A stretch of 64,000 nucleotides of DNA, taken from Shinisaurus crocodilurus (lineage: Eukaryota; Chordata; Lepidosauria; Squamata; Shinisauridae). The position numbers were made by a program, and so were the translations under genes. Shown here piece after piece: positions 55,001 through 64,000 of this stretch (position 1 is its first letter; each line of letters opens with the position of its first letter). The DNA is taken from positions 1 through 64,000 of the forward strand of contig JAHFWL010001233.1 of NCBI GenBank assembly GCA_021292165.1. Direction: 5' to 3'. A model generated the notes under the pieces. The model was not told the DNA's origin and searched no databases. It saw nothing but the letters and a program-made list of their open reading frames with translations.

Positions 55001-57131
55001 CTAGCATGTCAGGACCTAGCCTTATCCCTGACATGGAGTGAATTTAATTTGCAGGGGATTTTTTTTTTTTAAAAAAAAGTGGTGTAGTATTAATACCCAT
55101 GATTCCCCCATCTTCATTCTAAAGTGGTACAGTCTCAGAGGAGTTATGTCATGTGCTTTTACAGTCATCTGTGGTGTAGTGAGCGCCAGTGTGGCATAGT
55201 GGTGAGAGTGTCGGACTGGGACTCGGGAGATCCGGGTTCTAGTCCCCACTCAGCCATGAAGCTCACTGGGTGACTTTGGGCCAGTCACTGACTCTCAGCC
55301 TAACCTACCTCACAGGGTTGTTGTGAGGATAAAACAGAGAGGAGGAGGATCATGTAAGTTGCCTTGGGTTCCTTAGGAGGAAAAAAAGGTGGGATATAAA
55401 TGTAATAATAAATAAATAAATAAAAGGTCTATCCCCAACGTCTCGAATAAAGGGCACTCAGTAATGCAGGTCTAGGCTATCTGGTGCCTTCCAGATGTTT
55501 TGGATGGCAACCCCCCCCCCCCCGGATCCCTGACCATTGGCCACGCTGGCTGGGGCTTATGTGAGTTGTAACATCTGGAAGGCACTAGGATGCCTACGCC
55601 TGCGGTGATGTGTTGCATGAAGTTTCTCTTCTTTCACCTTTCCTGTTCATGCAGAGGAGAGGAGGGAAGCAGAACTGAGTTCATCACAGAACACGCACAA
55701 TGTCCCTTAAGCCTGGGCATTGTGGGGAGAAGGCTGGTCAGGGTAGGAAAGCTGGCTGTCCAACAACACTATCCAATAAGCTTCCAAGGAACTCCAGGAC
55801 ACATTGATTTATTGCATGTCTTTGTGGGTCTTGCACTTGGCCACAGATGCAAACCTTCCCCTCTGGCTCTGCCATGCTACAGGTGTATACATGTGTCAAG
55901 CTTCCACCTGTACCAGGACACCTTGATCAGCTCCCTAAAGATATCTGCCTCTTTAAGAGCCCCTCCTGTATCAGGATGCCAATCCTCTGCCTTTTACCTT
56001 CTCTTCCCAGTAACGTGGGATTAGGCCTTGGGCGTGGTGCAAAAGACACTCCAAACAACTTGATGTTAACAATAACTGTTTACTTTAGTAAATTTTGGTA
56101 TAGTAAATTCACAATAACTTAAGGTAATTACACAAATAGAGCTGTATACTTTCAAAAAGCAGGTATAATAAAAGAAATAATAATGCAGTTCTCTCTAACC
56201 TAGTTACTCTTTCACCTGTAACCTTAATAGAGATTCCTTCTCAGCCTAGCCCTGGCTGTTCTGCATTCTTCAGTGATATTCAGACTCTGCTTCTCTGTCT
56301 GTATCTGCTTCTTGGTGCCTGCAGAACCTCTCCTCCACACAGCTTCTCTCTCCCTCTCTGCAGCTTCTGCCTCCCCTTTATATACACTCTCACAACTTTA
56401 GGAGGCTACAATCAGGTGACCTCAAACTGGGGAACTCACGAATGCCCCCCCTCCCATCAGGAGATGTTTGGGCCTACAGGCTTCAGACTAACTCAAGCCT
56501 GTGTAGGCCTCAATCCTTCACAGCATGTACTCATGGAATTGAGGGGATGGAACAAGGGAGGGAGAGAAGCCTGGAGCATTTTGTCTACTCTGAGATTTTG
56601 GCTCTCCATTGCTTCCAGTAAACATGCTGATCTCTGTTGCCTTAGCTCACCTTTAAGATGGTTGGAATCAAAGAGTATGAAGTATGAATTGATGATTTCG
56701 TTATGATGATGCTGTGTCGTACTTAACCAGTACGACACAGCAAAGAAGTCTTCATTGTGCAAAGACGTCGTGTGGGTGATAAGTCTGTGGGTTTTGCTTT
56801 GCTGGGCACCAGCTACAGAAGAAGAAGAAGAAAAAGAAGCAGCCTCATCACACTGTGACTCACCTTTGCTTCTTTCCCCAGAATCCACCTCAACGACCTT
56901 GAGAACATAATTCCGTTCCTTTTCATTGGATTTTTCTACTCTTTCAGCGGCGTTTCCCTCTCCACGGCCTTGCTGCATTACAGGCTCTTCCTTGGTTCTA
57001 GGATCTTCCACACCATCGCGTATCTGGTACCCCTTCCCCAGCCCTGCAGGGGCTTGGCTTGGATGGTTGGTTACCTAGTTACCTTTTCAATGGTCTACAG
57101 GCTTGTGATGCTCGGTCTGAGTATGGCCTAG
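51905..57131 (+). CDS. MGST1: microsomal glutathione S-transferase 1 (three coding exons)
   Basis: MAPEG-family enzyme that conjugates glutathione to electrophiles and reduces lipid hydroperoxides. In mammals it is a homotrimer in the ER and outer mitochondrial membranes. Join 51905-52030, 53632-53726 and 56882-57131: 156 residues, against 155 in human. Landmarks are KMMLMSA in helix 1, NPEDVASFGKG and AKKYLRTD in the cytosolic loop, VERVRRIHLNDLENIIPF entering helix 2, HTIAYLVPLPQP, and a final hydrophobic helix. Arg38, Arg73/74, His76, Asn78, Glu81, Tyr121 and Arg130, which correspond to glutathione-site residues of the mammalian enzyme, are all present. Residue 50 is Val, where mammals have the redox-sensor Cys. 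Exon junctions are phase 0 and phase 2. The start was chosen because it matches the family N-terminus (MLDLSELVDGE) and has A at -3. The C-terminus (LGLSMA) differs from human and lacks the KSKLYL ending. PTGES, the nearest paralogue, fits worse. Confidence 0.96.
52229..52295. mobile_element. foldback hAT MITE, right half only
   Basis: The right arm (GGGAGTTGTAGGCCAAAAAC to GGAGAACACTG) is intact and the left arm is missing. It lies in MGST1 intron 2, about 200 bases after the first coding exon. Confidence 0.8.
52402..52532. mobile_element. hAT MITE in MGST1 intron 2
   Basis: Starts CAGCCTTCCCCAACCTGATG. The complementary half has GGGAGTTGTAGTCCAACACC and GGTGGGGAAG. Right terminal bases degraded. 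Confidence 0.7.
52738..52858. repeat. small palindromic repeat, GGGCGCAATCCTATGCATG family
   Basis: AAGGCACAGTCCCATGCATG at the left and TGCATAGGATTGCGCCC at the right, with AAAAAAGTCCTATAACCGCC and GGAGTTGTAGGATTTTTTTC as inner arms. In MGST1 intron 2. Confidence 0.65.
53132..53360 (+). repeat. tRNA-like SINE in MGST1 intron 2
   Basis: GAACCAGTGTGGTGTAGTGG head and AAAAGGTGGGATATAAATGT tail. It lies about 270 bases before the second coding exon. Confidence 0.86.
53632..53726 (+). CDS. MGST1: MGST1 second coding exon
   Basis: Acceptor AAATAG|GC at 53631/53632 and donor CGCAG|GTAATC at 53726/53727. It codes residues 43-73 plus two bases of codon 74, the cytosolic loop carrying NPED, GKGEGAKKYLRTD and DVERVR. 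Codon 50 is GTG (Val), at the position of the mammalian regulatory Cys. The exon is 95 bases, phase 0 in and phase 2 out. Confidence 0.95.
53963..54101. mobile_element. long palindromic hAT MITE in MGST1 intron 3
   Basis: Arms around ATGGGTTGGACTACAACCCC and its complement meet near the GCCAATGGCC centre, with over 60 bases per arm nearly identical. Outer ends CACCAGCTTGGCGCC and GCGCCTGGTTGGGG. Confidence 0.75.
54102..55187. other. MGST1 intron 3, no gene seen
   Basis: Unassigned DNA with a pyrimidine-rich stretch (54790-54985). Confidence 0.6.
55188..55425 (+). repeat. tRNA-like SINE in MGST1 intron 3
   Basis: GCCAGTGTGGCATAGTGGTG head, GGTTCTAGTCCCCACTC box B, and AAAAGGTGGGATATAAATGT tail. 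Confidence 0.87.
55640..56540 (-). mobile_element. possible solitary LTR or retroposon with its own promoter, antisense in MGST1 intron 3
   Basis: In minus orientation a TATATAAAGGGG box (56378-56386) is followed by a purine-rich, transcription-start-like region and an AATAAA near 55810. The length and layout suit a solitary LTR. Clear TG/CA ends and a target duplication were not found, so the boundaries are approximate and the call is weak. Confidence 0.3.
56882..57131 (+). CDS. MGST1: MGST1 last coding exon
   Basis: Acceptor TTTCCCCAG|A at 56881/56882. The first base completes Arg74, followed by IHLNDLENIIPFLFIGFF. It encodes transmembrane helices 2-4 and stops at TAG 57129-57131. The HTIAYLVPLPQP segment and the Arg at residue 130 are in the positions expected for the active site. 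Confidence 0.95.
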
Positions 57132-57382
57132 AAAAGAAAACTCCCCCCCCCCAATTAGCTACCGCAATTGCCATACTGCAGTGGTCTTCAAACTTTCTGC
57201 CACTCCCGACACTCTCCTGCAGCTGCGCGTTACGGGGGAAGATGGGTAAATGGTGAGCAAACCGTCACCCTGGGGAATTCCTCCACCAGCACTGCTCCTC
57301 TCGTTGCAAGGCCGTCGCTCGGTTGACGGAGCACAAACCTCGCACGCAGGAAGGTTCAAGCCATGACATCTTCAGTAAAAAA

Positions 57383-57392
57383 AATAAATAAA
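57383..57392 (+). promoter_or_regulatory. candidate MGST1 polyadenylation signal
   Basis: Two overlapping AATAAA hexamers lie about 250 bases after the MGST1 stop codon, in an A-rich run. The distance suits a short 3' UTR, but A-rich runs are common here and no downstream GT-rich element is clear. Confidence 0.3.
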
Positions 57393-57773
57393 TCAGGCAG
57401 CAGATAAAGGGGGACACTTCTGCCTGAGACCCTGGAGCCACCACTAGTCACTGTAGATGAAACTGGGCTGGAGGAGCCAATCGTCTGAGCCATTCTAAGG
57501 CAGTTTTGTACGTTCAGGAGCTCCCTCCCCAGTAAGCTGAGGCACCCCAGGGTTCTTCAGGACTCTTGTTTAAGATCACTGCCGTCCTATATTCTTCAAA
57601 TGCCCTTCTGTGCGGCCTATAACGTGCGTTAGGCTTCGGTCACTTAACCTTCCCTTCACTGCCTTTGCTGTTACCAATACTTAAGTTTTAGTTAGCACCA
57701 GTATAGAAAGGCATAGCAAGCTGCCTTATACTGACTCAGCCCATTGGATAATCTAGCTCACTATTGTCTATAC

Positions 57774-57860
57774 CAGCTTTCCCCAACCTGGTACCTTCCA
57801 GGTGTGTTGGACTACAATTTCCAGCATCCCCAACCAGCACACCTGGAGGGCACCAGGTTG
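57774..57860. mobile_element. hAT MITE, first of a serial pair
   Basis: Starts CAGCTTTCCCCAACCTGGTA after GTCTATAC (57766-57773). The right end is shortened at CACCAGGTTG. It sits at the target octamer of a minus-strand tRNA-Ala-like SINE. Confidence 0.75.
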
Positions 57861-57868
57861 GTTTATAC

Positions 57869-58003
57869 CAGGGATGGGCAACTTGTGGCCCTCCAGATGT
57901 TTTGCCCACAACTCCCATAAGCCCTTGCCAGCATAGCCAGTGGTAAGGGATGATGGGAGTTGTAGGCCATAGCATCTGGAGGGCCATGTGTTGCCCACTT
58001 TTG
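57869..58003. mobile_element. hAT MITE, second of a serial pair
   Basis: Starts CAGGGATGGGCAACTTGTGG and ends GTGTTGCCCACTTTTG. It is flanked by GTTTATAC (57861-57868) and GTCTAGAC (58004-58011), variants of the octamer that flanks its neighbour. Confidence 0.78.
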
Positions 58004-58324
58004 GTCTAGACTGACTGGCAGAGGCTCTCTAGGGTTCCATGCAAGAGCCTTTCTTAGCCCTAGCTGGAGGTGCCCGGGGATTGAACCTGCGACTTTATGC
58101 AAGGCATGTGCTCTACCACTGAGCTACGGCCCTTGCCCAACACAGCCTTTGTTCAGAGCAATCGAGAGTTCGCTTACCATCGCCTGCTCATCTTCTGAAT
58201 GCTTGCTGCTTTGGCTAACCTATTTGGCTGTGTGTGCGCATGCTGTTCACCACGTTTAAAAGTTAGGGCTTGTTAGCCATGATAGCTAGGGGAAACCTAA
58301 ATGTGCAGAAGCAAGGCAATATAC

Positions 58325-58457
58325 CAGTGTTCTCCAACCTTGGGTCCCCAGATGTTTTTGGCCTACAATTCCCAGCATGCCCCAGCCAGCGTAGCTGGCT
58401 GGGGCATGCTGGGAGTTGTAGGCCAAAAACATCTGGACCCAAGTTTGGAGAACACTG
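58325..58457. mobile_element. foldback hAT MITE, copy 4
   Basis: Same palindrome, flanked by CAATATAC (58317-58324) and CAGTATAC (58458-58465), 7 of 8 matched. It lies downstream of MGST1. Confidence 0.87.
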
Positions 58458-58465
58458 CAGTATAC

Positions 58466-60356
58466 CTTGGAATGCCAGGTGCTGAAGAGAAACAGTAAAG
58501 GAAGGCCTGCACCTCTGCCCTGCTATTGACCTTCCAGGCATATCCAGCTGTTGGAACAAAATCAAGGACTGGGTGGATTTTTGGTGTGATCCATCAACAC
58601 AGTTCTGAGGTTTGTTCACACAGCTGACTTTCCCCAGCGGTAGCCATGTTTTTGTTGTACTGGCCATGTTTTTTCCACACGGGGGGGGGGAGACTACCAC
58701 CGGGAGCTGGCAGCCGCAGGGTCAATGTAACCCCCCCATCCCCAAATGGTAGAGCGTCCCAGGTAGCCCACCGTCATGGGAGGGAGGGCCCCCGCAGTCC
58801 TGGAGCCGGCCCCACAGCAAATAATGGTGGAATACTCATTTTCTCAGATGCAAATTATTTTCTGTTTTAAGTTCTGAGAAAGTGCCATTTTCCCACCATA
58901 AATGCATGAATGTGAGGGGTGATACGCAGACCGGGTGAAACAACAAATGAGAAACAAGCTCACTCCTACTATACAATAAACCAGAGTGGATAAGTCCTGA
59001 GATAGTTTGATTGCAGATCTTGGGGAGTAAACACTACCTTATGCATGCAAACCATGCTCTTGATTCCGGATCTATAGCCCTCTCTCCACCTCACACCTTC
59101 ACTGCTACCCTCTAGCAAAGCTCAAAACTCAAGTTTTTTGAGCTCTGACTTGGTATAGATCTACACCTTGAGGCTATTACAGAAGGCCATCCTAGAGGTT
59201 ATAAACCAGTAAAAAGAATTTGCCCATTCAGTACGGGCTTTGAGAGATCTCCCAACATTCCTTGTGTCCCATTCAACATTCCAAATGTTTAGGGTGAATT
59301 TAGGTTGATTCTCTTGTTCCAGTTTGTGGTTGCTAGTTCTCTGGGTATTGCGAACAACTTTAAAAATTCTTGTTAAAAGGGGGAAAAAATGTTCTCCTTT
59401 CTCTTTCACATATTGCCTCACCTCAAAATGATTGGAATGACTTGTACAAGTCTTAAGATTTTTAATGTATAACAACTCTCTATTGATGGCATGTACGTAT
59501 GGTAATTTTCTACAGATGCTATTTTGGGATGTTTCTTTTCGAAGCATAAATAATAAAGACAACAGCAAAAAGGAAAAATGTGTTTGAATTTTTGGGGCTA
59601 TTTCCCCCCCCCCCAACTTCTCTAACTGCAGTCAGCAAATAGAATGTCACAAAGAATCAGAGATTCATATCATTGAGTTCTTTGAAGAATATTTACCTTA
59701 ATAATAAGATATCGCAGGCAATGCCAAGCCTTGTTGTAAAGGAGACTTTGATGCAAATAGGTGTTTGTAACCAAGTGCTGGCATAAACACAGGGAGCAGA
59801 ATTTTGCTTAGCCTAATATATCCCTTAAAAAGAGAATGTTTTGTGTGTCTCTTACTGCAGCTTCAGCAGTGTAGCCTTTGTAGCAATTTTCTTTTCCATA
59901 AAACAACTGGCATCATCAGACCCTTCGTTATTCAAATCTCACTGGTGTCCAGACTTGAGGGTGTGTCCAACAGTCATTCCAGGCATTATTACACTTAACT
60001 CGTCTACCATACTCCTCCAAGATGTTCAGAGTAGATAGCGCATGATTCCCAGGCGGTCTCCCATCCGGGAAGCTCACAAGGACAAACATGCTTAACTTCA
60101 CCAGTAGGACAGAGTCATTTTTCTTCTCGGGACACGAATGCCATTCAGAGGATATCAAGGCAGCAGGGTGAATTTGCTTCCATATCACAACGTTCTAATG
60201 GGACAGTGGAATTCTCTCTGGCCCGAGGAGGCCAAGAAACTTGGGGAACTCCGTGTCGTCTATATCCTGGGTTTGGAATAGTTGCAGGGTGAAAGTGGCA
60301 CAGCCTTCATCTTGGTCTCTGGACTCAGGCCAGTTGGCTTGTATGGTTCCATGCCC
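58466..60356. other. downstream of MGST1, no gene seen
   Basis: Mostly unassigned. A G run at 58681-58690 and a C run at 59605 are the only simple repeats. The minus frame 59616-59161 (151 codons) has no motif I recognise and sits in AT-rich DNA. Confidence 0.5.
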
Positions 60357-60698
60357 CAGGGGTGTTGAAACTCCTTCAGCTCCAGGGCCGAATGCCTTTT
60401 CAGAGAAGCCCTTGGGGGGGCCACATTCTGGTGTGGGTGGGGCCAAGGGCAAAGGAGGCGAGGGCAAATTACAGAAAATACCAGCATACTTTAGCTTAAA
60501 GCTCTTAATACCAGTAACTAAGCCTTAGGAGAGGCATTTCAACCTTTTAGAATGGGGGGAAAACTGCACAAATTGTGGGGAAACTACTAAACAATTGGTG
60601 GTTGGGGAAAGGGGGTGGGGCTAGGGCAGCCCCAAAGGGCCAGATTGTGACTAGGGGGGGCAAGCTTTGGCCCGCAAGCCTGAGGTTCTGCACCCCTG
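60357..60698. mobile_element. hAT element, CAGGGGTGTAGAACCTC family
   Basis: Ends CAGGGGTGTTGAA and GAGGTTCTGCACCCCTG, with flanking CCATGCCC and CCATACCC (7 of 8). The interior shares the GCCTTAGGAGAGGCATTTCA block with 41510-41782 and, inverted in part, 50939-51125. Confidence 0.75.
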
Positions 60699-60931
60699 CC
60701 ATACCCTGTTCTGTGTTTCATACTGCCATCTGAGGCCTAATACCCCACCCACGTATACTTTTGGGTGTCCTTCAGATTAAAGTGCACTAGAGGGCTTAGC
60801 CATAAGAATTTGCACTTGGTTGCCGCCTATCAAATGCTGGACAGGAGGGCAAGAGACGCGAGGGCCCCCGCTTTCTGTAACACTATTCCTAGGCAAATGG
60901 CATCCTTGCTTTTCTGAATTTCTCATTATTT

Positions 60932-61042
60932 CAGCCTTCCCCAACCTGGAATCCTACAGATGTTTTGGACTTCATCCCCCATCGGTCCTTGCCAGCATGG
61001 CCAATGTTCAGGGATGCTGGGAGTTGTAGTCCAAAGCATCTG
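60932..61042. mobile_element. hAT MITE, CAGCCTTCCCCAACC family
   Basis: Starts CAGCCTTCCCCAACCTGGAA after CATTATTT. The complementary half ends near GTCCAAAGCATCTG. The right terminus is lost. Confidence 0.68.
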
Positions 61043-61639
61043 TATGTGCAGTACTTCTCAACCTTTTCACACCACTGACTTGCTTTTAACTTCAACATGC
61101 AGGATAGACCGTTCTTTTTAAAAATAAATTGTGTATTTCCATTTTTCTCCTCACCCTCTTGCCTATTCTCCCCTCCCCCCCCCCACATATAACGTCTTAA
61201 AAAGAAATCCTTACAAAAGAAAATAATGGTGATGCCACTGTTGTGATTCATTTTAGGTTGGGGGTGACCCAAAGGAGTTTTTTGGTTGTTCTCAAGTCAT
61301 GCAGGTTGCACCGCTCTAACAGCTTTCATTGAGAATTAAGGTGAGGAGAGATGTCATAATTTAAGAGCTGGGAGATAAGCACTGGGAAAAAAACGGTTTC
61401 TGCAGGTTTTTGGAATGGTTTGGCTTGAGTAGGGAAAAGCTAACTGTAGGGAGGGAGCTGTTGGCTAGTACCGGTAACGTCACCAACCCATCTCCCCACC
61501 ACCAACCTCCAGGGCAGTTATGCAGCTTTTAAAAAAAGTTTATGAACTTGGTAAGGTTTAGGATGAACATATATATATATATATATGAATATATGTACCG
61601 TACATCATTTAAAAATCTTTAAAAGGCGAGAGTAGGCAT

Positions 61640-61850
61640 TTATTTATGTAAGAAATTGTACACTGCTTTTCAAAACAAAGTTTTCCCAAGGTGGCTTACA
61701 GTTAAGATAATAAAATTGTTAACACTAACGTTTAAAACATTTCACTAAAAGCAGAAGCATAAAAACAATTTGAACCAGATAAATATCAATCATATTTCCA
61801 TTACCATTTAGGAAAATTTACAATGAGAAAAGCAAAGGACACCCCCCGCC
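61640..61850 (-). mobile_element. LINE tail
   Basis: ACACTGCTTTTCAAAACAAA and CCCAAGGTGGCTTACAGTTA resemble minus-strand LINE 3' ends. Confidence 0.5.
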
Positions 61851-61919
61851 CCCATCACTGAACCTATCCAGAGGCACAATGGAAAGCACGGCAAAATGAT
61901 ACAGGTGCACTTGTCACAT

Positions 61920-62535
61920 TTATTTATTTTTATTTACAGGATTTATATGCCGCTCCCAATTCCGGTATGGAAATTTTGGAGCAGTGAACAATAGAAGATA
62001 AAACAGATCAAAGAATAAAACAGTATGTTAAAAACCGAATCAATAAAACTGTGGCTGGAAGTTCAGAAACTGGTTATGTTTTCAGGAGGTGCTAAAAATA
62101 ATACAATGTTGGCGCCTGCCTGACCTCCAGAGGCAGGGATTTCCAGAGAAATGGAGCCCCCACACTGGAGGCTCTTCTCCAGGTAGACTCCCAATCGGGC
62201 CATGGGTCCATGTGGAACCACCAGGAGAATGTCCCCCAACGTCCTCAGCAACCGGGCAGGTTGGTAAGGGAGAAGGTGCTCTATCAGGTAACCTGGTCCT
62301 AAGTTGTTTTGGGCTTTGTACACAAGTACCAGAACCTGAAACCTGGGTCACTAGTAAATAGGTAGCCAGGGCAGTCCCTTCAGCAAAGGAGTTGCATGCT
62401 GAAAGGGGCAGCTCCCGACAACAGCCGAGCTGCTGCATTCTGCACTAGCTCCAGCTTCCAGAGCAGCCTCAAGGAGCACATTGCAGTAATCCAGTCCTGA
62501 GGTTACTAGCGCCTGTACCGCCATGTATCACATGT
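61920..62535 (-). mobile_element. LINE (L2/CR1-type) ORF2 end and UTR
   Basis: The minus translation includes EEPPVWGLHFSGNPCLWRSG, a shifted form of the SVxAPxLWN block and homologous to 36110-36345. The tail side is TTTATATGCCGCTCCCAATT. Confidence 0.75.
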
Positions 62536-62692
62536 CAAAGACACCATTGGCCTCCTTTTTAGTTCCCAAGGGGTGATCATAGTATTCTCTTGCAAGAGCA
62601 AAAACAAAACAAAACAAGGAAGAATCTTGTGGCACCTTAAAAGCTAACACATTTATTGTGGCAGAAGCTTTCGTGGCCCAGAAGATGCTTCA

Positions 62693-62876
62693 TTGGATGC
62701 ATGAAGCTGCCCGGTACCAAGATCACTGGTCCACTTAGCTCCGTATTGTCTGCACTGATATGCAGCAGCTCTCCAGCGTTTCAGACACAAAGCCCTACCT
62801 GGAGATGCTCGGGATTGAACCTGCCACCTTCTGCATGCAAAACGTGTGCTCCTCTACCACTGTCCCTTCCCTTGGC
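62693..62876 (-). repeat. tRNA-Ala-like SINE, uninterrupted
   Basis: GAAGCTGCCCGGTACCAAGA at the 3' end and GGGATTGAACCTGCCACCTT plus CTCCTCTACCACTGTCCC at the head. The octamer GTCTGCAC is empty here. Confidence 0.78.
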
Positions 62877-62949
62877 GATCACCTATAGGCTGAGCACAGA
62901 AGAAGGTGAAAAATGAGGCCGGAAGGCATTGTCCTTGCTACCGTGTGGG

Positions 62950-63285
62950 GAGTGGCTGTGGCTCAGTGGCAGAGCATGTGCTTTGCATGCAGAGGGTTCC
63001 AGGTTCGACCCCAGTCATCTCCAAGCAGGGCTAGAGAAGAATCCTGCCTGAAATCCTGGAGAGCTGCCGTCAGCGTGTAGACCAGTGTTCTCCAACCTTG
63101 GGTCCCCAGATGTTTTTGGCCTACAACTCCCAGCATGCCCCAGCCAGCTATGCTGGCTGGGGCATGCTGGGTGTTATAGGCCAAAAACATCTGGGGACCC
63201 AAGGTTGGAGAACACTGGTGTAGACAATACTGGACTAGATGAACCAGTGGTCTGACTCGGTATAAGGCAGCGTCCTCTATTTCAT
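62950..63285 (+). repeat. tRNA-Ala-like SINE interrupted by a foldback MITE
   Basis: The head (GGCTGTGGCTCAGTGGCAGA, GTTCCAGGTTCGACCCC) and body run to 63082. The tail resumes after the duplication at 63226 with AATACTGGACTAGATGAACC. Confidence 0.85.
63083..63217. mobile_element. foldback hAT MITE, copy 5
   Basis: A 135-base near-perfect palindrome, flanked by perfect GTGTAGAC duplications at 63075-63082 and 63218-63225, inserted in a plus-strand tRNA-Ala-like SINE. Likely the youngest copy, judging by arm identity. Confidence 0.9.
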
Positions 63286-63286
63286 T

Positions 63287-63735
63287 TAGGGCGCAATCCT
63301 ATCGGGATGCCCGCAAGCCCCTGAACTCGGAGGCTTATGGGCATCCAAAGCAGAGCAAGAGGAGCGGCGGAGGCGATCTTCACCTCCCTGTCCTCCTGCC
63401 CTGCATATTTCGCTAGACGGGCTTTTTTGCCTGTCTAGCTGGGGCATCATGGAAGGCGACGGAAGGAGGCTTGAGCGGCTCCAGGATAACTCGTATCCTG
63501 GCCTCCCCAGTCTCCTCCTCTCCCCGCCTCCCTCCCCACCCCCTTCTACCCCTCTCCGAGGTTGCTTTCCTGACCTCGGAGAGCAGCCGGCGTGGTTCTT
63601 TCCGTGCTGGCTGCGAGGGGGTCGGGGAGGGGGGCAGAGCTCCAGTTCCCAGCTCTGAGGCTGGAGCGCTGCCTCTGACCGTGGAGCTGGGAATCCGAAC
63701 TCAGACAGTGTCTAGGGGCCATCGGATCATTTCCT
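63287..63735. mobile_element. DNA element related to 22807-23237
   Basis: Starts TTAGGGCGCAATCCTATCGG and shares GGCTTATGGGCATCC and the GTCTAGGGGCCATCGGAT right end. Open frames here reflect its CG-rich, low-complexity core. Confidence 0.55.
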
Positions 63736-64000
63736 CCATGCATGAAATGCAGCTTAACGTCAAGCATTTTGTCTACTAAACAGGGCTGCAGAAATCACCA
63801 TGATCTGAGCCTGAATAGCAACCGGAAGGCCTTCTTTTTCCTCCAGATGTGCCACTTAGTCGACTCATGATTTATCGTTATTAGCTTTCATTATTATAGT
63901 GTTCAAATATTGTACGCGATTATATTTTACTATTCACGGGCATGACAGGATGCTCGCTCTCCCTCCCCGCAAGCTAACTACTACAGTGCTGCTTTTCGTT

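Larger units (their letters stand above)
57708..58136 (-). repeat. tRNA-Ala-like SINE interrupted by two hAT MITEs
   Basis: The 3' end lies at 57708-57773. The body and head resume at 58004-58136 with GGGGATTGAACCTGCGACTT and CTACCACTGAGCTACGGCCC. Both inserts occupy the same octamer. Confidence 0.82.

Noticed and set aside
51905..57131. PTGES (prostaglandin E synthase) instead of MGST1
   Set aside because: The loop GKGEGAKKYLRTD and the HTIAYLVPLPQP block fit MGST1; PTGES differs at both.
59161..59616. 151-codon minus frame
   Set aside because: No recognisable motif, no splice-site support; AT-rich DNA in which such frames occur by chance.
62952..63030. Possible tRNA-Ala gene
   Set aside because: Box A and box B are present, but the cloverleaf arms do not pair well and the copy continues into a SINE body shared with several others.

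Overview
The window looks like nuclear DNA of a vertebrate, most likely a squamate reptile. It has spliced genes with GT/AG introns, many tRNA-derived and 5S-rRNA-derived SINEs, CR1 and L2-type LINE ends, a decayed Tc1/mariner element, a large population of small hAT-type elements, and long AC/GT and CT microsatellites. Nothing bacterial or viral-genome-like is present. Family names come from motif recognition by eye; no database was searched.

Two protein-coding loci are recognisable. On the minus strand at about 3640-4560 lie the first exons of SLC15A5, an orphan member of the proton-coupled oligopeptide transporter family. They carry several single-base frameshifts and an in-frame stop, so this copy appears to be a pseudogene. 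On the plus strand, three coding exons of MGST1 (microsomal glutathione S-transferase 1) lie at 51905-52030, 53632-53726 and 56882-57131. They join into a complete 156-residue protein. CpG-rich stretches at about 45420-45710 and 46105-46530 are candidate promoter or non-coding first-exon regions. The head-to-head SLC15A5(-)/MGST1(+) order matches the arrangement I recall for human chromosome 12p12.3.

The 40 kb between the two genes, the MGST1 introns and the last 7 kb are mostly repeats. The layers are: tRNA-like SINEs with an L2/CR1-type tail; a tRNA-Ala-like SINE; a 5S rRNA-derived SINE with a CR1-like tail; CR1 and L2-type LINE 3' ends; TA-flanked elements; an ATT-flanked element of about 325 bp; and several hAT families, including near-perfect foldback elements flanked by 8-bp duplications with a central TA. 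Nested insertions are common and give a relative chronology. 

Points worth a second look are: the decay of SLC15A5; replacement of the redox-sensor cysteine in MGST1 (Cys50 to Val); repeated hAT insertion into one octamer of a SINE; the 5S-derived SINE; and two perfect inverted repeats (39-bp and 59-bp arms) not explained by a known element. I did not find a previously undescribed multi-gene system.
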